Origin: JBGASG01 sp046328035
Lineage (GTDB): Bacteria; Cyanobacteriota; Vampirovibrionia; Obscuribacterales; Obscuribacteraceae
NCBI GenBank assembly: GCA_046328035.1
Contig: JAXLXI010000004.1
Span: forward strand, 186,001-250,000
Direction of reading: 5' to 3'
Length of the DNA: 64,000 nt
Shown here: piece after piece, positions 16,897 through 24,831 of the stretch
Layout of the letters: each line of letters begins with the position of its first letter
Position numbering within the stretch: position 1 is the stretch's first letter
The notes under the pieces: model-generated
What the model was told of the DNA's origin: nothing
The model's input: only the letters and a program-made list of their open reading frames with translations
Database searches by the model: none
Made by a program: the position numbers and the translations under genes

Positions 16897-18498
16897 ATGG
16901 CACCACTTCCCGATGCCGGTGATAGCAAGAGTCCGAGCGCCCAGGGCGACACCACTGCACCCACTACGGTACTGTACGACGATGTGAACACGACGCGCCA
17001 GCAGCAACGCACAGGCACGGGCAGTGGCTCCGGTGCCGGGACTGACGGCAAAGACAAGGACGACAAAGATAAGGACAACGAAGGCGGCATCCTGCACATC
17101 GACTGGAAAAAAATCTTCGGCGATATGGACGAAGACCCTCAGCCCAACACCGAAAAGCCAAACCCAGACGCAGTCGATGCTTTCAACAAGTTAAAGGAAG
17201 AAGTTCGAAAGCGCATCGCCGAGGGCATCAAGGGCGAATTCGAGAAAAAACCACAGTCCAAAGAAGATCCCTGGGGCGGCAAGTCGCCCGCAGAATCGAT
17301 AACCGCCTCGGCGATCAATCAAGGCGGCAACCCTGATTGTTTCTTCGAATCGGCTCTGGCGTCACTCGCCAACACCAACAAAGGCAAGGAAATGATCGAG
17401 AAGATGATCACTGCCAACGACGACGGCAGCTTCACCGTCAAATTCCCAGGCGCCGACAACGCGGTCACCGTTACCAAACAAGACATCGCCGACAGCGGCA
17501 CCACCAACAACGAGCCATGGTCGAGAGCCATGGAAGCCGCATTCCTCAAGTACAACGCGCAGGATTGGCATGGCAACCCGATCACAGACGGCGTGGGCGC
17601 CTTCCTCGACGTGCGCACCATGAACGACGCCGTCCGTCTGCTCACCGGCAATCAGGTAGCCACTACGCAGTTCGCCTTCACCGACCTCGGCTCCGGCAAG
17701 CTGTCACTCGGCTCTATATCCGAAGACAACGTCGAGAATCAGCTGAAATGGGCGATGGAACACGACGCCGTCGTCACGGCCGGCGCCAGCCCCAGTTTCG
17801 CAAAATGGGTCGGAGGTAATGACCCGGGCGTGATTCCCGACCAGCATGCCTACAGTGTCCTGGCTTACGATGAGAAGACCAAAACAGTGACAGTGCGCAA
17901 TCCCTGGGGAAGCAACCCCAAACCATTAGACAAGGAAGGCGCCACTGCCAACGGTATCACCAACGCCGGCGACGGCAAACTTACCATGTCCCTCGATACC
18001 TTCTATCACACTTTCAGCGACATGTCCGTCGAGGGTCGCAGCGACCTGTATAACACCGTTGAGAACACGATCACCGACGCCATTAATGTGCCGAAAAACA
18101 TCACCGAAGCTGGTTGGGACCTGCTGCACGGCGATCTAAAAGGCACCGGCGCTCACCTGGTACACGCCTTTGATTCGTTCATGCACGGTCAACAAAACGG
18201 GCTTAACGGCGCCAGTCACCTCTTCTTCGACTACCTCGGCTACGCCGCCAAACATCCGCTGCTCAACTTCATCCCCGGGGCAACTCCGATCGCCTTCACT
18301 GTCGACCAGGCTAAGCAAGCCCTGCCACTGGTCGTGGACAAAGTCGAGGACCTGGGCGAATCTGTAGTCGAGGTCGGCAAAGACGTAGTCGACGTGGGCA
18401 AAGACGTGGTCGACGTGGGCAAAGACGTGGTGAGCACCGGCACGAGCATCGTCACCGCACCCATCAAAGGACTGGGCAAGGTGTTTGGCATCGGTTAA
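16897..18498 (+). CDS. Calpain-like cysteine protease (C2 family)
   Basis: 533 residues, ATG 16897 after GAAGGAG. A disordered Gly/Asp/Lys-rich N-terminus (1-90, with DKDDKDKD) precedes a papain-fold calpain core (~130-375). The oxyanion Gln142 and catalytic Cys148 sit in NQGGNPDCFFESALASL, His317 in DQHAYSVLAYD and Asn335 in VRNPWGSN, the full C2 triad in order. No signal peptide is seen. The C-terminal ~100 residues contain a short tandem repeat (GKDVVDV). In animals calpains carry their own EF-hands; here two EF-hand proteins are encoded next door on the opposite strand, tail to tail. Substrates are unknown. Confidence 0.8.
   Translation: MAPLPDAGDSKSPSAQGDTTAPTTVLYDDVNTTRQQQRTGTGSGSGAGTDGKDKDDKDKDNEGGILHIDWKKIFGDMDEDPQPNTEKPNPDAVDAFNKLKEEVRKRIAEGIKGEFEKKPQSKEDPWGGKSPAESITASAINQGGNPDCFFESALASLANTNKGKEMIEKMITANDDGSFTVKFPGADNAVTVTKQDIADSGTTNNEPWSRAMEAAFLKYNAQDWHGNPITDGVGAFLDVRTMNDAVRLLTGNQVATTQFAFTDLGSGKLSLGSISEDNVENQLKWAMEHDAVVTAGASPSFAKWVGGNDPGVIPDQHAYSVLAYDEKTKTVTVRNPWGSNPKPLDKEGATANGITNAGDGKLTMSLDTFYHTFSDMSVEGRSDLYNTVENTITDAINVPKNITEAGWDLLHGDLKGTGAHLVHAFDSFMHGQQNGLNGASHLFFDYLGYAAKHPLLNFIPGATPIAFTVDQAKQALPLVVDKVEDLGESVVEVGKDVVDVGKDVVDVGKDVVSTGTSIVTAPIKGLGKVFGIG
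18370..18435 (+). repeat. Short in-frame tandem repeat in the calpain-like gene
   Basis: About three copies of a 21-base unit coding GKDVVDV near the C-terminus (18370-18435). The copies differ by one or a few bases, so they arose by recent duplication. It likely forms an extended amphipathic beta or helical tail. Confidence 0.6.
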
Positions 18499-18517
18499 AT
18501 CCGGTCACATCACATCG

Positions 18518-19246
18518 CTATGTCGCCGGCTTCTTCAGCAAATCTCGACTCTTATTTACGAAGTCCATCAACTCGGGCAAACGTTGCTTAGTGGCTTCGG
18601 GAGAGAGCTTTCCATCACCATACAGGCGCTGCACGGCTAGCTCGTTTGCTTGCTCAGGCGACACCGAGGCTTCCTCCCGGCTCAACACCGTGCTGGACGA
18701 AAAGAGGCTGACCACCGGGATGTTTTGCCAGTCACGGTCGCCCGCCAGAGCCGGAAACATTTTGTCGATATAATCAGCATACCGATGCTCGTCCAGGTTG
18801 CGCGCCATCCCGTGCAGGGTGCGACTGACTATGTTCTGATGAACGCCGAACAGGTCCTTGGTCATCATCCCCCACGAGTTGAGCATGAAGTCGCGCGCTT
18901 CCTTACCCATCAACTCGCCCTCTTTCTTGAACTCATAGATGTCTGCCGCGGTGTCGAAGTCGATTTCGCTGATAGTCTCCGGATCACCAGTAGCGCTGGC
19001 AATAGAATTGAAATGCTGGCTGACGGCCTGGACAAACTCAGGTCGCAGGCTCGTTTGATTGGGATTGCGGCTGAGAGCGTCGACTTCCGCGCGATCGACA
19101 CTGCCGTTGCCGTCCAGATCCATGCGTCTAAATGCCTCTCTGTAAGAAGCCTTCATCGTCCAGGTGTCCGAGACGACTGTATCCAGAGCGCGCTCGAGCG
19201 GCGAAGCCGCCTGGCGGAACGTAATCCCGTCTTGTTCAGTTCCCAT
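18518..19246 (-). CDS. EF-hand protein
   Basis: 242 residues from ATG 19246 (GAGAAG upstream); the frame runs on to 19351 but inside the preceding gene. One canonical EF-hand loop: Asp43, Asp45, Asn47, Ser49, Asp51 and Glu54 in DLDGNGSVDRAE, flanked by helices. The remainder is helical with no membrane segment, and contains a second, poorer acidic stretch (SEIDFDTAADIYEF). It is probably a cytosolic calcium-binding protein. It follows the second EF-hand gene with a five-base gap (19247-19251), so the two are co-transcribed, facing the calpain-like gene. Confidence 0.75.
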   Translation of the reverse strand: MGTEQDGITFRQAASPLERALDTVVSDTWTMKASYREAFRRMDLDGNGSVDRAEVDALSRNPNQTSLRPEFVQAVSQHFNSIASATGDPETISEIDFDTAADIYEFKKEGELMGKEARDFMLNSWGMMTKDLFGVHQNIVSRTLHGMARNLDEHRYADYIDKMFPALAGDRDWQNIPVVSLFSSSTVLSREEASVSPEQANELAVQRLYGDGKLSPEATKQRLPELMDFVNKSRDLLKKPAT

Positions 19247-19251
19247 CTTCT

Positions 19252-20052
19252 CTAATTCCTCTGGTTGGCAGCAACAGGAGTTCCCGGCAGTTCTTTGAGA
19301 AACGCCCGGATGTCTGCATGGTCGCGACTGTTGTAGTAGCTGCCGTTCCACATGCCGTAAGCTTTGCCGGTGGTCGACTGCCGTTCTCCCATTTCTCGCT
19401 TCAGGTAATGGTTGGCGATCATTGCGTCGGTCATGGCTGTGGCATTCATGGCTTTGATGTCATCGAGCATGATTCCTCGTTCCAACTCGGTATTGCGTGC
19501 CACAAAACCGCGGGAAGCATCAGGGCTCAAACCGGCAATGTCGTCTTCGCGCTCGAAAAGATAACTCGCCAGCACTTTCTCGTCTCCAGAGGACAATTCC
19601 TTATTGTTGAGCAGCTCGACGTGCTGCAGGCTGCCGTCACCGTTCAGATCAATCTGCTTGAATTTCGCGGTGGCGTATTTTTTCGCCGCATCAGCCAGCA
19701 GCAAGTCCCGCTGCTCACCGGCGTGGAATTTAGCCAATAGCTCCACACCCGCACCGCTGATTTCCAATCCGCTGTCACCGAGGCTGCCGATGGCGCTGAA
19801 GTGTTTCCACATCACTTGCAATGCTTTCACTTGATCGGGGGGCAACCCGTCGTAACCATGCAAAAGCCCCCACATGGCGAATTGCCCCATGCCATTTTCC
19901 ATCGGGTGAATGGCATTGATGAGAGTAGCGCGATATTGCAGCGACTCCAGAGAAATGGCCGCCAGCGTCTTTTGCAGCGGGCTGTCCGGATCGCTGGTCT
20001 TTTCGGGCGTGAGGAAACTGCCGCCTTGCAGGCGGTCCGAGAATTCAGCCAC
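19252..20052 (-). CDS. EF-hand protein, first of pair
   Basis: 266 residues, first gene of the pair. The canonical EF-hand loop spans residues 135-146 (Asp135, Asn137, Asp139, Ser141, Glu146 in DLNGDGSLQHVE). The rest is helical and soluble. The C-terminal half holds the pattern ...MLDDIKAMNATAMTDAMIANHYL, and the end (DIRAFLKELPGTPVA) is conserved-looking but not a family I know. It shares general size and a single loop with its downstream neighbour, so they may be old paralogues or two subunits. A promoter is seen at 20091-20119. Confidence 0.72.
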   Translation of the reverse strand: MAEFSDRLQGGSFLTPEKTSDPDSPLQKTLAAISLESLQYRATLINAIHPMENGMGQFAMWGLLHGYDGLPPDQVKALQVMWKHFSAIGSLGDSGLEISGAGVELLAKFHAGEQRDLLLADAAKKYATAKFKQIDLNGDGSLQHVELLNNKELSSGDEKVLASYLFEREDDIAGLSPDASRGFVARNTELERGIMLDDIKAMNATAMTDAMIANHYLKREMGERQSTTGKAYGMWNGSYYNSRDHADIRAFLKELPGTPVAANQRN

Positions 20053-20090
20053 GGGTTAACCTCCGCGGGCGCACAGGGAAGGAGTGTCGC

Positions 20091-20119
20091 CAATTACCTC
20101 GTGCTTATATGCAAGTCAA
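20091..20119 (-). promoter_or_regulatory. Promoter for the EF-hand operon
   Basis: On the minus strand, TTGACT (20119-20114), 17 bases, TAATTG (20096-20091). It starts transcription ~45 bases before the ATG at 20052 and is divergent from the trp promoter. Confidence 0.45.
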
Positions 20120-20173
20120 CGGATTTCTAGACACGCCTTCCGTAACCAACGCCTCGAAATTGGAAACAAACGC

Positions 20174-20202
20174 TTGCCATTCGCGACCGCTACCCTTAAC
20201 AT
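20174..20202 (+). promoter_or_regulatory. trp operon promoter
   Basis: TTGCCA (20174-20179), a 17-base spacer and TAACAT (20197-20202) put the transcript start near 20209, about 30 bases before the leader peptide ATG. No TrpR-type operator was recognised over it. Confidence 0.6.
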
Positions 20203-20238
20203 AGCCCGGCAGTGGTGCATTTGGCGCCCGGAGAAAAA

Positions 20239-20328
20239 ATGCTGTCAATCGCGACAATCGCAAATAGCTGGTGGTGGACCCGGAATGAACAGGGTGAGCC
20301 AATGGCTTGTCGCGTTTCGGCGCCGTAA
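20239..20328 (+). CDS. trpL: trp leader peptide (attenuation peptide)
   Basis: A 29-codon reading frame, ATG 20239 to TAA 20326-20328, preceded by GGAG at a workable distance. Codons 11-13 are three consecutive tryptophans (TGG TGG TGG, 20269-20277) inside NSWWWTR. The position, between the promoter and an intrinsic terminator just before trpE, is exactly that of ribosome-mediated attenuation leaders. When charged tRNA-Trp is scarce the ribosome should stall at these codons. It is too short to have been found as an ordinary gene. Three Trp in a row by chance in a 29-codon frame placed here is very unlikely. Confidence 0.85.
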   Translation: MLSIATIANSWWWTRNEQGEPMACRVSAP

Positions 20329-20398
20329 CTATTATCTAGATACAGCACTTTAAAGACGTAGACACCGCGAGCTCACCAGAGCTGGCGGTTTTTGTTTT
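20275..20398 (+). terminator. trp attenuator: alternative antiterminator / terminator RNA
   Basis: Terminator: CCGCGAGCTC (20365-20374) pairs with GAGCTGGCGG (20379-20388), one mismatch, 4-base loop, followed by TTTTTGTTTT to 20398, 19 bases before trpE. Antiterminator: GGTGAGC (20293-20299) is perfectly complementary to GCTCACC (20371-20377), which overlaps the terminator's left arm; TCGCG (20310-20314) can also pair with CGCGA (20366-20370). Protector: TGG-ACCC (20275-20281, including the third Trp codon) can pair with GGGT...CCA (20292-20301). Stalling at the Trp codons would free 20293-20299 to form the antiterminator. Confidence 0.8.
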
Positions 20399-20417
20399 AC
20401 GGAGAAACAGAGAGATC

Positions 20418-21881
20418 ATGATGACTATTAGTAATAGAGAAAAGCAGCAAACCATCGCAGAAGTAACGCTGCTCTCGGACACCTGTACGCCGGTTTCAGC
20501 CTTCCACACACTCACCCAGGGGTCGGACAGCCCGGCGTTTCTGCTCGAAAGCAGCGAAGGAGACCACCGCCTGGCGCGCTATTCATTCGTAGGCATCGAC
20601 CCTTGCGAGACGATTTCCTTACGCGGCGGCACAGCGACGATTAGCGATCTCGTGCATGGGCAGCCGCCCCGGAAAGAAACTTTTGCCAATCCGCTCACCA
20701 TACTGCAAGCAGCGGTGGAACGTCACAAGCTGGAAGTCACTGCCGAGAATCAGCTTCCCTACCCGTTCTCAGGCGGACTGGTTGGCTACTCCGGCTATGG
20801 ACTGACCCAATACTTCGAAGGCATTCAGCAGCAAAAAGCCGATCCATTCCAGGTGCCTGACGCCTTCTATGGCGTTTACGACGCGGTTGTAGTATTCGAT
20901 CACCAGTACCGCCGCATTCATATAGTGTCACGCCGCGGACAGGCGCACGCCGATCAGATTGCCGCCCGCCTGCGCAACCCCAGCTCCCTACCCGCCTTAC
21001 CGGTTCCATCCACCTATCAGCTGCCGCCGTCTGAAGAAACTTGCGCCCTCAGCCCGGAAGAATTCAAAGCCCTGGTGCAAGAGGCGCAGGGCTATATAGC
21101 CGAGGGGCAGGTGTTCCAGATTGTCGTCGCCCAGCGCTTCGCGCTGCCGGCGGTGGCGAGTGCGCTCGATATCTACCGCATTTTGCAGGCGCTCAATCCC
21201 TCGCCCTATGCCTACCTGCTGCGTCTGCCCGGATTTGAATATCTGGGGTCGTCGCCGGAGACTTTCGTCAAGTGCGAAGAAGGGCAAGTGCTTTTGCGCG
21301 CCATTGCCGGCACGCGGCGCCGGGGACGCGATGCCGCCGAAGACGCGCTCATGGCCGAGGAATTGCAGCAAAGCGAAAAGGAACTCGCCGAGCACCACAT
21401 GCTCGTCGATCTGGGACGAAACGACCTGGGGCGCGTTTGCCGCGTCGGGTCCGTCAAGCCGGGCGCGCTGGCGCAGCTGGTTAAATACACGCATGTCATG
21501 CATCTGGCTACGGAGATCTCAGGCGCGCTTGCGCCCGACAAAACGTGCTTCGACGTGTTCCGCAGCTGCTTCCCGCGCGGCACAGTATCAGGCGCGCCGA
21601 AGGTGCGGGCGATGGAACTGCTTTCCAGACTCGAGAAAGAACGCCGCGGCGTTTACTCCGGCGTGGTCGGATACTTCGATTTCCGCGGCAATATCGACGG
21701 CGCCATCGCCATAAGGTCTGCACTGATCAAGGACGGCGTCGCCCACGTTACCGCCGGAGCAGGCGTTGTGTTCGATTCCGTCCCCCACGAAGAATACCTG
21801 GAGACGCGCAACAAGGCACGCAGTGTACTGCAATCGATTGCCGTCGCCAACACACTGGCTCAGGGAGGGCAACTGGCATGA
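20418..21881 (+). CDS. trpE: Anthranilate synthase component I
   Basis: 487 residues, chorismate + glutamine-derived NH3 to anthranilate. Carries the N-terminal tryptophan-binding motif LLESSEGD (residues ~42-49), so feedback inhibition by Trp is expected, and the chorismate-binding core: LLRAIAGTRRRG, HHMLVDLGRNDLGRV, FPRGTVSGAPKVRAMELL and GVVGYFDFRGNIDGAIAIR. The length is normal for stand-alone TrpE. The stop overlaps the trpG start by ATGA, coupling the two subunits. First structural gene after the leader/attenuator. Confidence 0.96.
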   Translation: MMTISNREKQQTIAEVTLLSDTCTPVSAFHTLTQGSDSPAFLLESSEGDHRLARYSFVGIDPCETISLRGGTATISDLVHGQPPRKETFANPLTILQAAVERHKLEVTAENQLPYPFSGGLVGYSGYGLTQYFEGIQQQKADPFQVPDAFYGVYDAVVVFDHQYRRIHIVSRRGQAHADQIAARLRNPSSLPALPVPSTYQLPPSEETCALSPEEFKALVQEAQGYIAEGQVFQIVVAQRFALPAVASALDIYRILQALNPSPYAYLLRLPGFEYLGSSPETFVKCEEGQVLLRAIAGTRRRGRDAAEDALMAEELQQSEKELAEHHMLVDLGRNDLGRVCRVGSVKPGALAQLVKYTHVMHLATEISGALAPDKTCFDVFRSCFPRGTVSGAPKVRAMELLSRLEKERRGVYSGVVGYFDFRGNIDGAIAIRSALIKDGVAHVTAGAGVVFDSVPHEEYLETRNKARSVLQSIAVANTLAQGGQLA

Positions 21882-22465
21882 TTCTCGTGATCGATAACTA
21901 TGACTCTTTCACGTACAACCTCTATCAGAGCCTGCAAGCACTGACTCCAGAGCCTGTCCTAGTGCGCCGCAACGACCAGATCACGACGGACGAGATTGCC
22001 GAGATGAAGCCGACGCATATCGTCCTCTCGCCGGGACCTGGGCACCCAGCCAACGCACGTGACTTCGGGGTCTGCGCGCAAGTGATCGACAGACAAGAAG
22101 AATTAGACTGCGCAATCCTCGGAGTCTGCCTTGGTCATCAGGGTATCGGGCATCACTTCGGCGCCAATGTCGGGCGCGCGCCCTCAATCGTGCACGGCAA
22201 GGCTAGTGAGATCGACCGCGACGAAACGCCGCTGTTCCACGGCGTGCCCGAGACATTCAAGGCGATGCGCTATCATTCGCTGGTCGTCAATGAAGACGCC
22301 GACTTCCCTGACTGCTTGCAGGTGCTAGCCCGCGACCGGCAGCAAAAGCTGGTTATGGCAATGCGCCACAAAACTCGCCGCCTGTACGGCGTACAATTTC
22401 ACCCGGAATCTATTGGAACGGCAGACGGCACCACAATTCTGGAGAACTTCTTGACGCGATGCTAG
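21878..22465 (+). CDS. trpG: Anthranilate synthase component II (glutamine amidotransferase)
   Basis: 195 residues from ATG 21878. Class I glutamine amidotransferase that supplies ammonia to TrpE. The triad is visible: Cys in GVCLGHQGIGHHFG, His and Glu in GVQFHPES. The N-terminus MILVIDNYDSFTYNL is typical. Its place between trpE and trpD favours TrpG, though such proteins may also serve PabB. The stop overlaps the trpD start by seven bases. Confidence 0.95.
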   Translation: MILVIDNYDSFTYNLYQSLQALTPEPVLVRRNDQITTDEIAEMKPTHIVLSPGPGHPANARDFGVCAQVIDRQEELDCAILGVCLGHQGIGHHFGANVGRAPSIVHGKASEIDRDETPLFHGVPETFKAMRYHSLVVNEDADFPDCLQVLARDRQQKLVMAMRHKTRRLYGVQFHPESIGTADGTTILENFLTRC

Positions 22466-23460
22466 GTTCCTCGGATATCTCGCAACTGGCAGAGCAACTG
22501 GTCAGTCACCAGCTGTCGCCGTCGCAGGCACAGACACTTTTGTTGGATGTGACTCCGGACAAGATCACACCGGACGGCTTTGCCGCTTTCGTGTCGGTCG
22601 TACGCCAGGTCTTGAGCCATGAATATGCCGACTTCGCGCAGCTTGCTTCCAGCACCTTCGACTGCTGCGGCACGGGCGGCAGCGGCTTGCCGCACTTCAA
22701 TACTTCGACGACGGTAGCATTTGTTATAGCGTCGGCAGGCGTCCAGGTCGCGAAATTCGGCAATCGCAAAGCGACAGGACACAGCGGCAGCTTCGACCTC
22801 CTGGCGCAACTGGGCTTTCCTGCACACATCTCAGCTGCGGCAGCCCGGCAAATCATGGAAGAAACTGGGCTGGTGTTTCTTTTCGCGCCTGCCTGTTATC
22901 CAGCCTTGGCGCAGCTGAGCGCCGCCCGCCAGGCACTCGGCAAGCGGACGGTTTTTAATTACATCGGCCCCTTGCTCAACCCTGCAATGCCTGCCCGTCG
23001 GCTGATCGGCGTCTCCGACCTCAACATGCAAGAGTGCATCGCCCACAGCCTCTGCGTCGAAGGCACTACAGAGAAAGCGCTGGTGGTGCGCTCCGCGAAC
23101 AATGTCGACGAGTTAGAACCGGGTGCGCTCAATCACATGCTGCACATTGAGGGTTCAAACAAATCGGCTCTCCAACAGGATTTCACTCAGTTCGCCGCGC
23201 CTGGCGATAGCCTGTCTCGCGGCAGCCGGCATCTGACTCCAGCACATAACAAAGAACTGTTTGAACAGATCATTGGCGGCATCGACCGCCAATCGCCATA
23301 TGCAGCGCTCGTGCGCGTCAACGCGGGGGCGGCACTTTTTGCTGCCGGCAAGGCAGCCAGCCTGGAGTCCGGTCACGACCTGGCAGCGTCGCTTCTGGCA
23401 GACGGCACCGTACAACAGCAGTTCAATAAGGTGAGGGCGGCGTATGCGCGACATTCTTAG
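22459..23460 (+). CDS. trpD: Anthranilate phosphoribosyltransferase
   Basis: 333 residues. Transfers phosphoribose from PRPP to anthranilate. GTGGSG (PRPP loop) sits in FDCCGTGGSGLPHFNTST, followed by VAKFGNRKATGHSGSFDLLAQLGF and FNYIGPLLNPA. The usual KHGN motif reads KFGN here and the usual GSAD reads GSFD, so the anthranilate side is slightly divergent. The operon position makes the function firm. Overlaps the trpG end and the trpC start (17 bases). Confidence 0.92.
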   Translation: MLGSSDISQLAEQLVSHQLSPSQAQTLLLDVTPDKITPDGFAAFVSVVRQVLSHEYADFAQLASSTFDCCGTGGSGLPHFNTSTTVAFVIASAGVQVAKFGNRKATGHSGSFDLLAQLGFPAHISAAAARQIMEETGLVFLFAPACYPALAQLSAARQALGKRTVFNYIGPLLNPAMPARRLIGVSDLNMQECIAHSLCVEGTTEKALVVRSANNVDELEPGALNHMLHIEGSNKSALQQDFTQFAAPGDSLSRGSRHLTPAHNKELFEQIIGGIDRQSPYAALVRVNAGAALFAAGKAASLESGHDLAASLLADGTVQQQFNKVRAAYARHS

Positions 23461-24202
23461 CGAAATTGTCGAACACAAAAAGGAAGAACTGCGCATTCGC
23501 AAAGCCGCAGCCCGGCGCAGCGCTTGCGAGATCAGCCGCGCCAGCGGTCGTTTCTTCAAAGCGCTCTCCGGTTCTGGATTGAGATTGATCGCCGAGGTCA
23601 AACCTAAATCGCCGTCGGCTGGACAATTAAGCCAGAACAACCTGGAACAGCTGCTCGCCGCATACGGCAAACACGCCCACGCGCTCTCTGTCTTGACCGA
23701 CGAAAAATACTTCGCCGGCAATCTGGCCCTGTTGCGCACCGCCACCGAGAAAACCGGATTGCCGGTTTTGTGCAAAGATTTCTTTATCGATGAGTTCCAG
23801 GTGCATGAGGCGTACGATGCGGGCGCCGATGCCATTTTGCTGATCGTCAAAATTCTCACGGACGAAACGCTTGCGTCATTGCACACACTGGCTCTGCAAC
23901 GCGGCATGACGCCCGTCGTCGAAATTCAAAATCAGTCGGAGCTGGAACGAGCGCTGCCTCTCAATCCGCAGGTGATTCTCATAAACAACCGCGATCTGAC
24001 GACGTTCGACATAGACTTTGAGACAACTAAGAAACTAGCGCCGCAGATTCCGGAGTCAGTGCTGGTCATCTCCGCCAGCGGTGTCGACACCCGGGCAGAC
24101 ATCGAATCTCTGTTACCTTGTGCCCAACGCTTTCTGGTCGGTTCTTCGATCATGCGCAGCGAAAGTCCTGAAGCCAAGTTGCAGGAGTTGCTGGGACTAT
24201 GA
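23444..24202 (+). CDS. trpC: Indole-3-glycerol phosphate synthase
   Basis: 252 residues, TIM barrel that closes the indole ring. Catalytic and binding motifs: LIAEVKPKSPSAG (Glu, Lys), VLCKDFFID (catalytic Lys), VVEIQNQSEL (Glu), LINNRDLTTF (Asn) and GSSIMRS. The strand-8-side motif usually written SESG reads SASG here, replacing a substrate-binding Glu with Ala. All other residues are in place, so activity is likely. Stop overlaps the trpF start by ATGA. Confidence 0.94.
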   Translation: MRDILSEIVEHKKEELRIRKAAARRSACEISRASGRFFKALSGSGLRLIAEVKPKSPSAGQLSQNNLEQLLAAYGKHAHALSVLTDEKYFAGNLALLRTATEKTGLPVLCKDFFIDEFQVHEAYDAGADAILLIVKILTDETLASLHTLALQRGMTPVVEIQNQSELERALPLNPQVILINNRDLTTFDIDFETTKKLAPQIPESVLVISASGVDTRADIESLLPCAQRFLVGSSIMRSESPEAKLQELLGL

Positions 24203-24831
24203 CATTTCAGGTGAAGATATGCGGCATCACCAACACCGGCGACGCGCTGACAGCAGTCGAAGCAGGCGCAAATTTCATCGGGCTGATTTTTGTTGAAACA
24301 AGCCCTCGGTGCGTCTCGCCGGAGACGGCCGCCGCCATCGCCGCGCATTTGAAAGGCAGTGACTGCCGATTGGTGGGGGTGTTTCAAAACGCGGACGCTG
24401 CTCACATCGATGCAGTGAGAAACAGCGTACCGCTGAATTATGTGCAGTTGCACGGACAGGAAACACAGGCGACGTGCGCCGCCCTGGCGCCGGCAATCAA
24501 GGCTGTGACATCAGTGGAAGATGCGCTCGCGTTCAAAGGTCACGTCGACCTCATTCTGGTAGATCGTCCCAAATCGAGTGCTGATTCGCAGTTTATCGAG
24601 AGCATCGCGGCGCATCCTTCACTGCCGGTGATACCACAGTTTCTCCTCGCCGGCGGCTTGAACCCTGACAATCTCGCCGCCACCATCGAGCTGTTTCGTG
24701 ACTGTCAGGCACTTCTCGGGTTCGACGTCGCATCGGGCGTGGAGCAAGCGCCCGGACGAAAAGATGCAGCCAAAGTCAAAAGGTTTTGTGAGATCGCGCG
24801 CGTGGGAGGAAGACATGCAAGCACAAGGTAA
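24199..24831 (+). CDS. trpF: Phosphoribosylanthranilate isomerase
   Basis: 210 residues, TIM barrel. The N-terminal KICGITNTGDA holds the catalytic Cys, LILVDRP the catalytic Asp, and LAGGLNPDN with GFDVASGVEQAPGRKD the phosphate-binding end. Normal length. Its 3' end overlaps the start of the trpBA fusion by 17 bases. The order C-F-BA is common in bacteria. Confidence 0.94.
   Translation: MTFQVKICGITNTGDALTAVEAGANFIGLIFVETSPRCVSPETAAAIAAHLKGSDCRLVGVFQNADAAHIDAVRNSVPLNYVQLHGQETQATCAALAPAIKAVTSVEDALAFKGHVDLILVDRPKSSADSQFIESIAAHPSLPVIPQFLLAGGLNPDNLAATIELFRDCQALLGFDVASGVEQAPGRKDAAKVKRFCEIARVGGRHASTR

Noticed and set aside
20365..20398. Terminator read as the end of an upstream gene
   Set aside because: No plus-strand gene lies upstream; the only upstream frame is the leader peptide, so an attenuator is the better reading.
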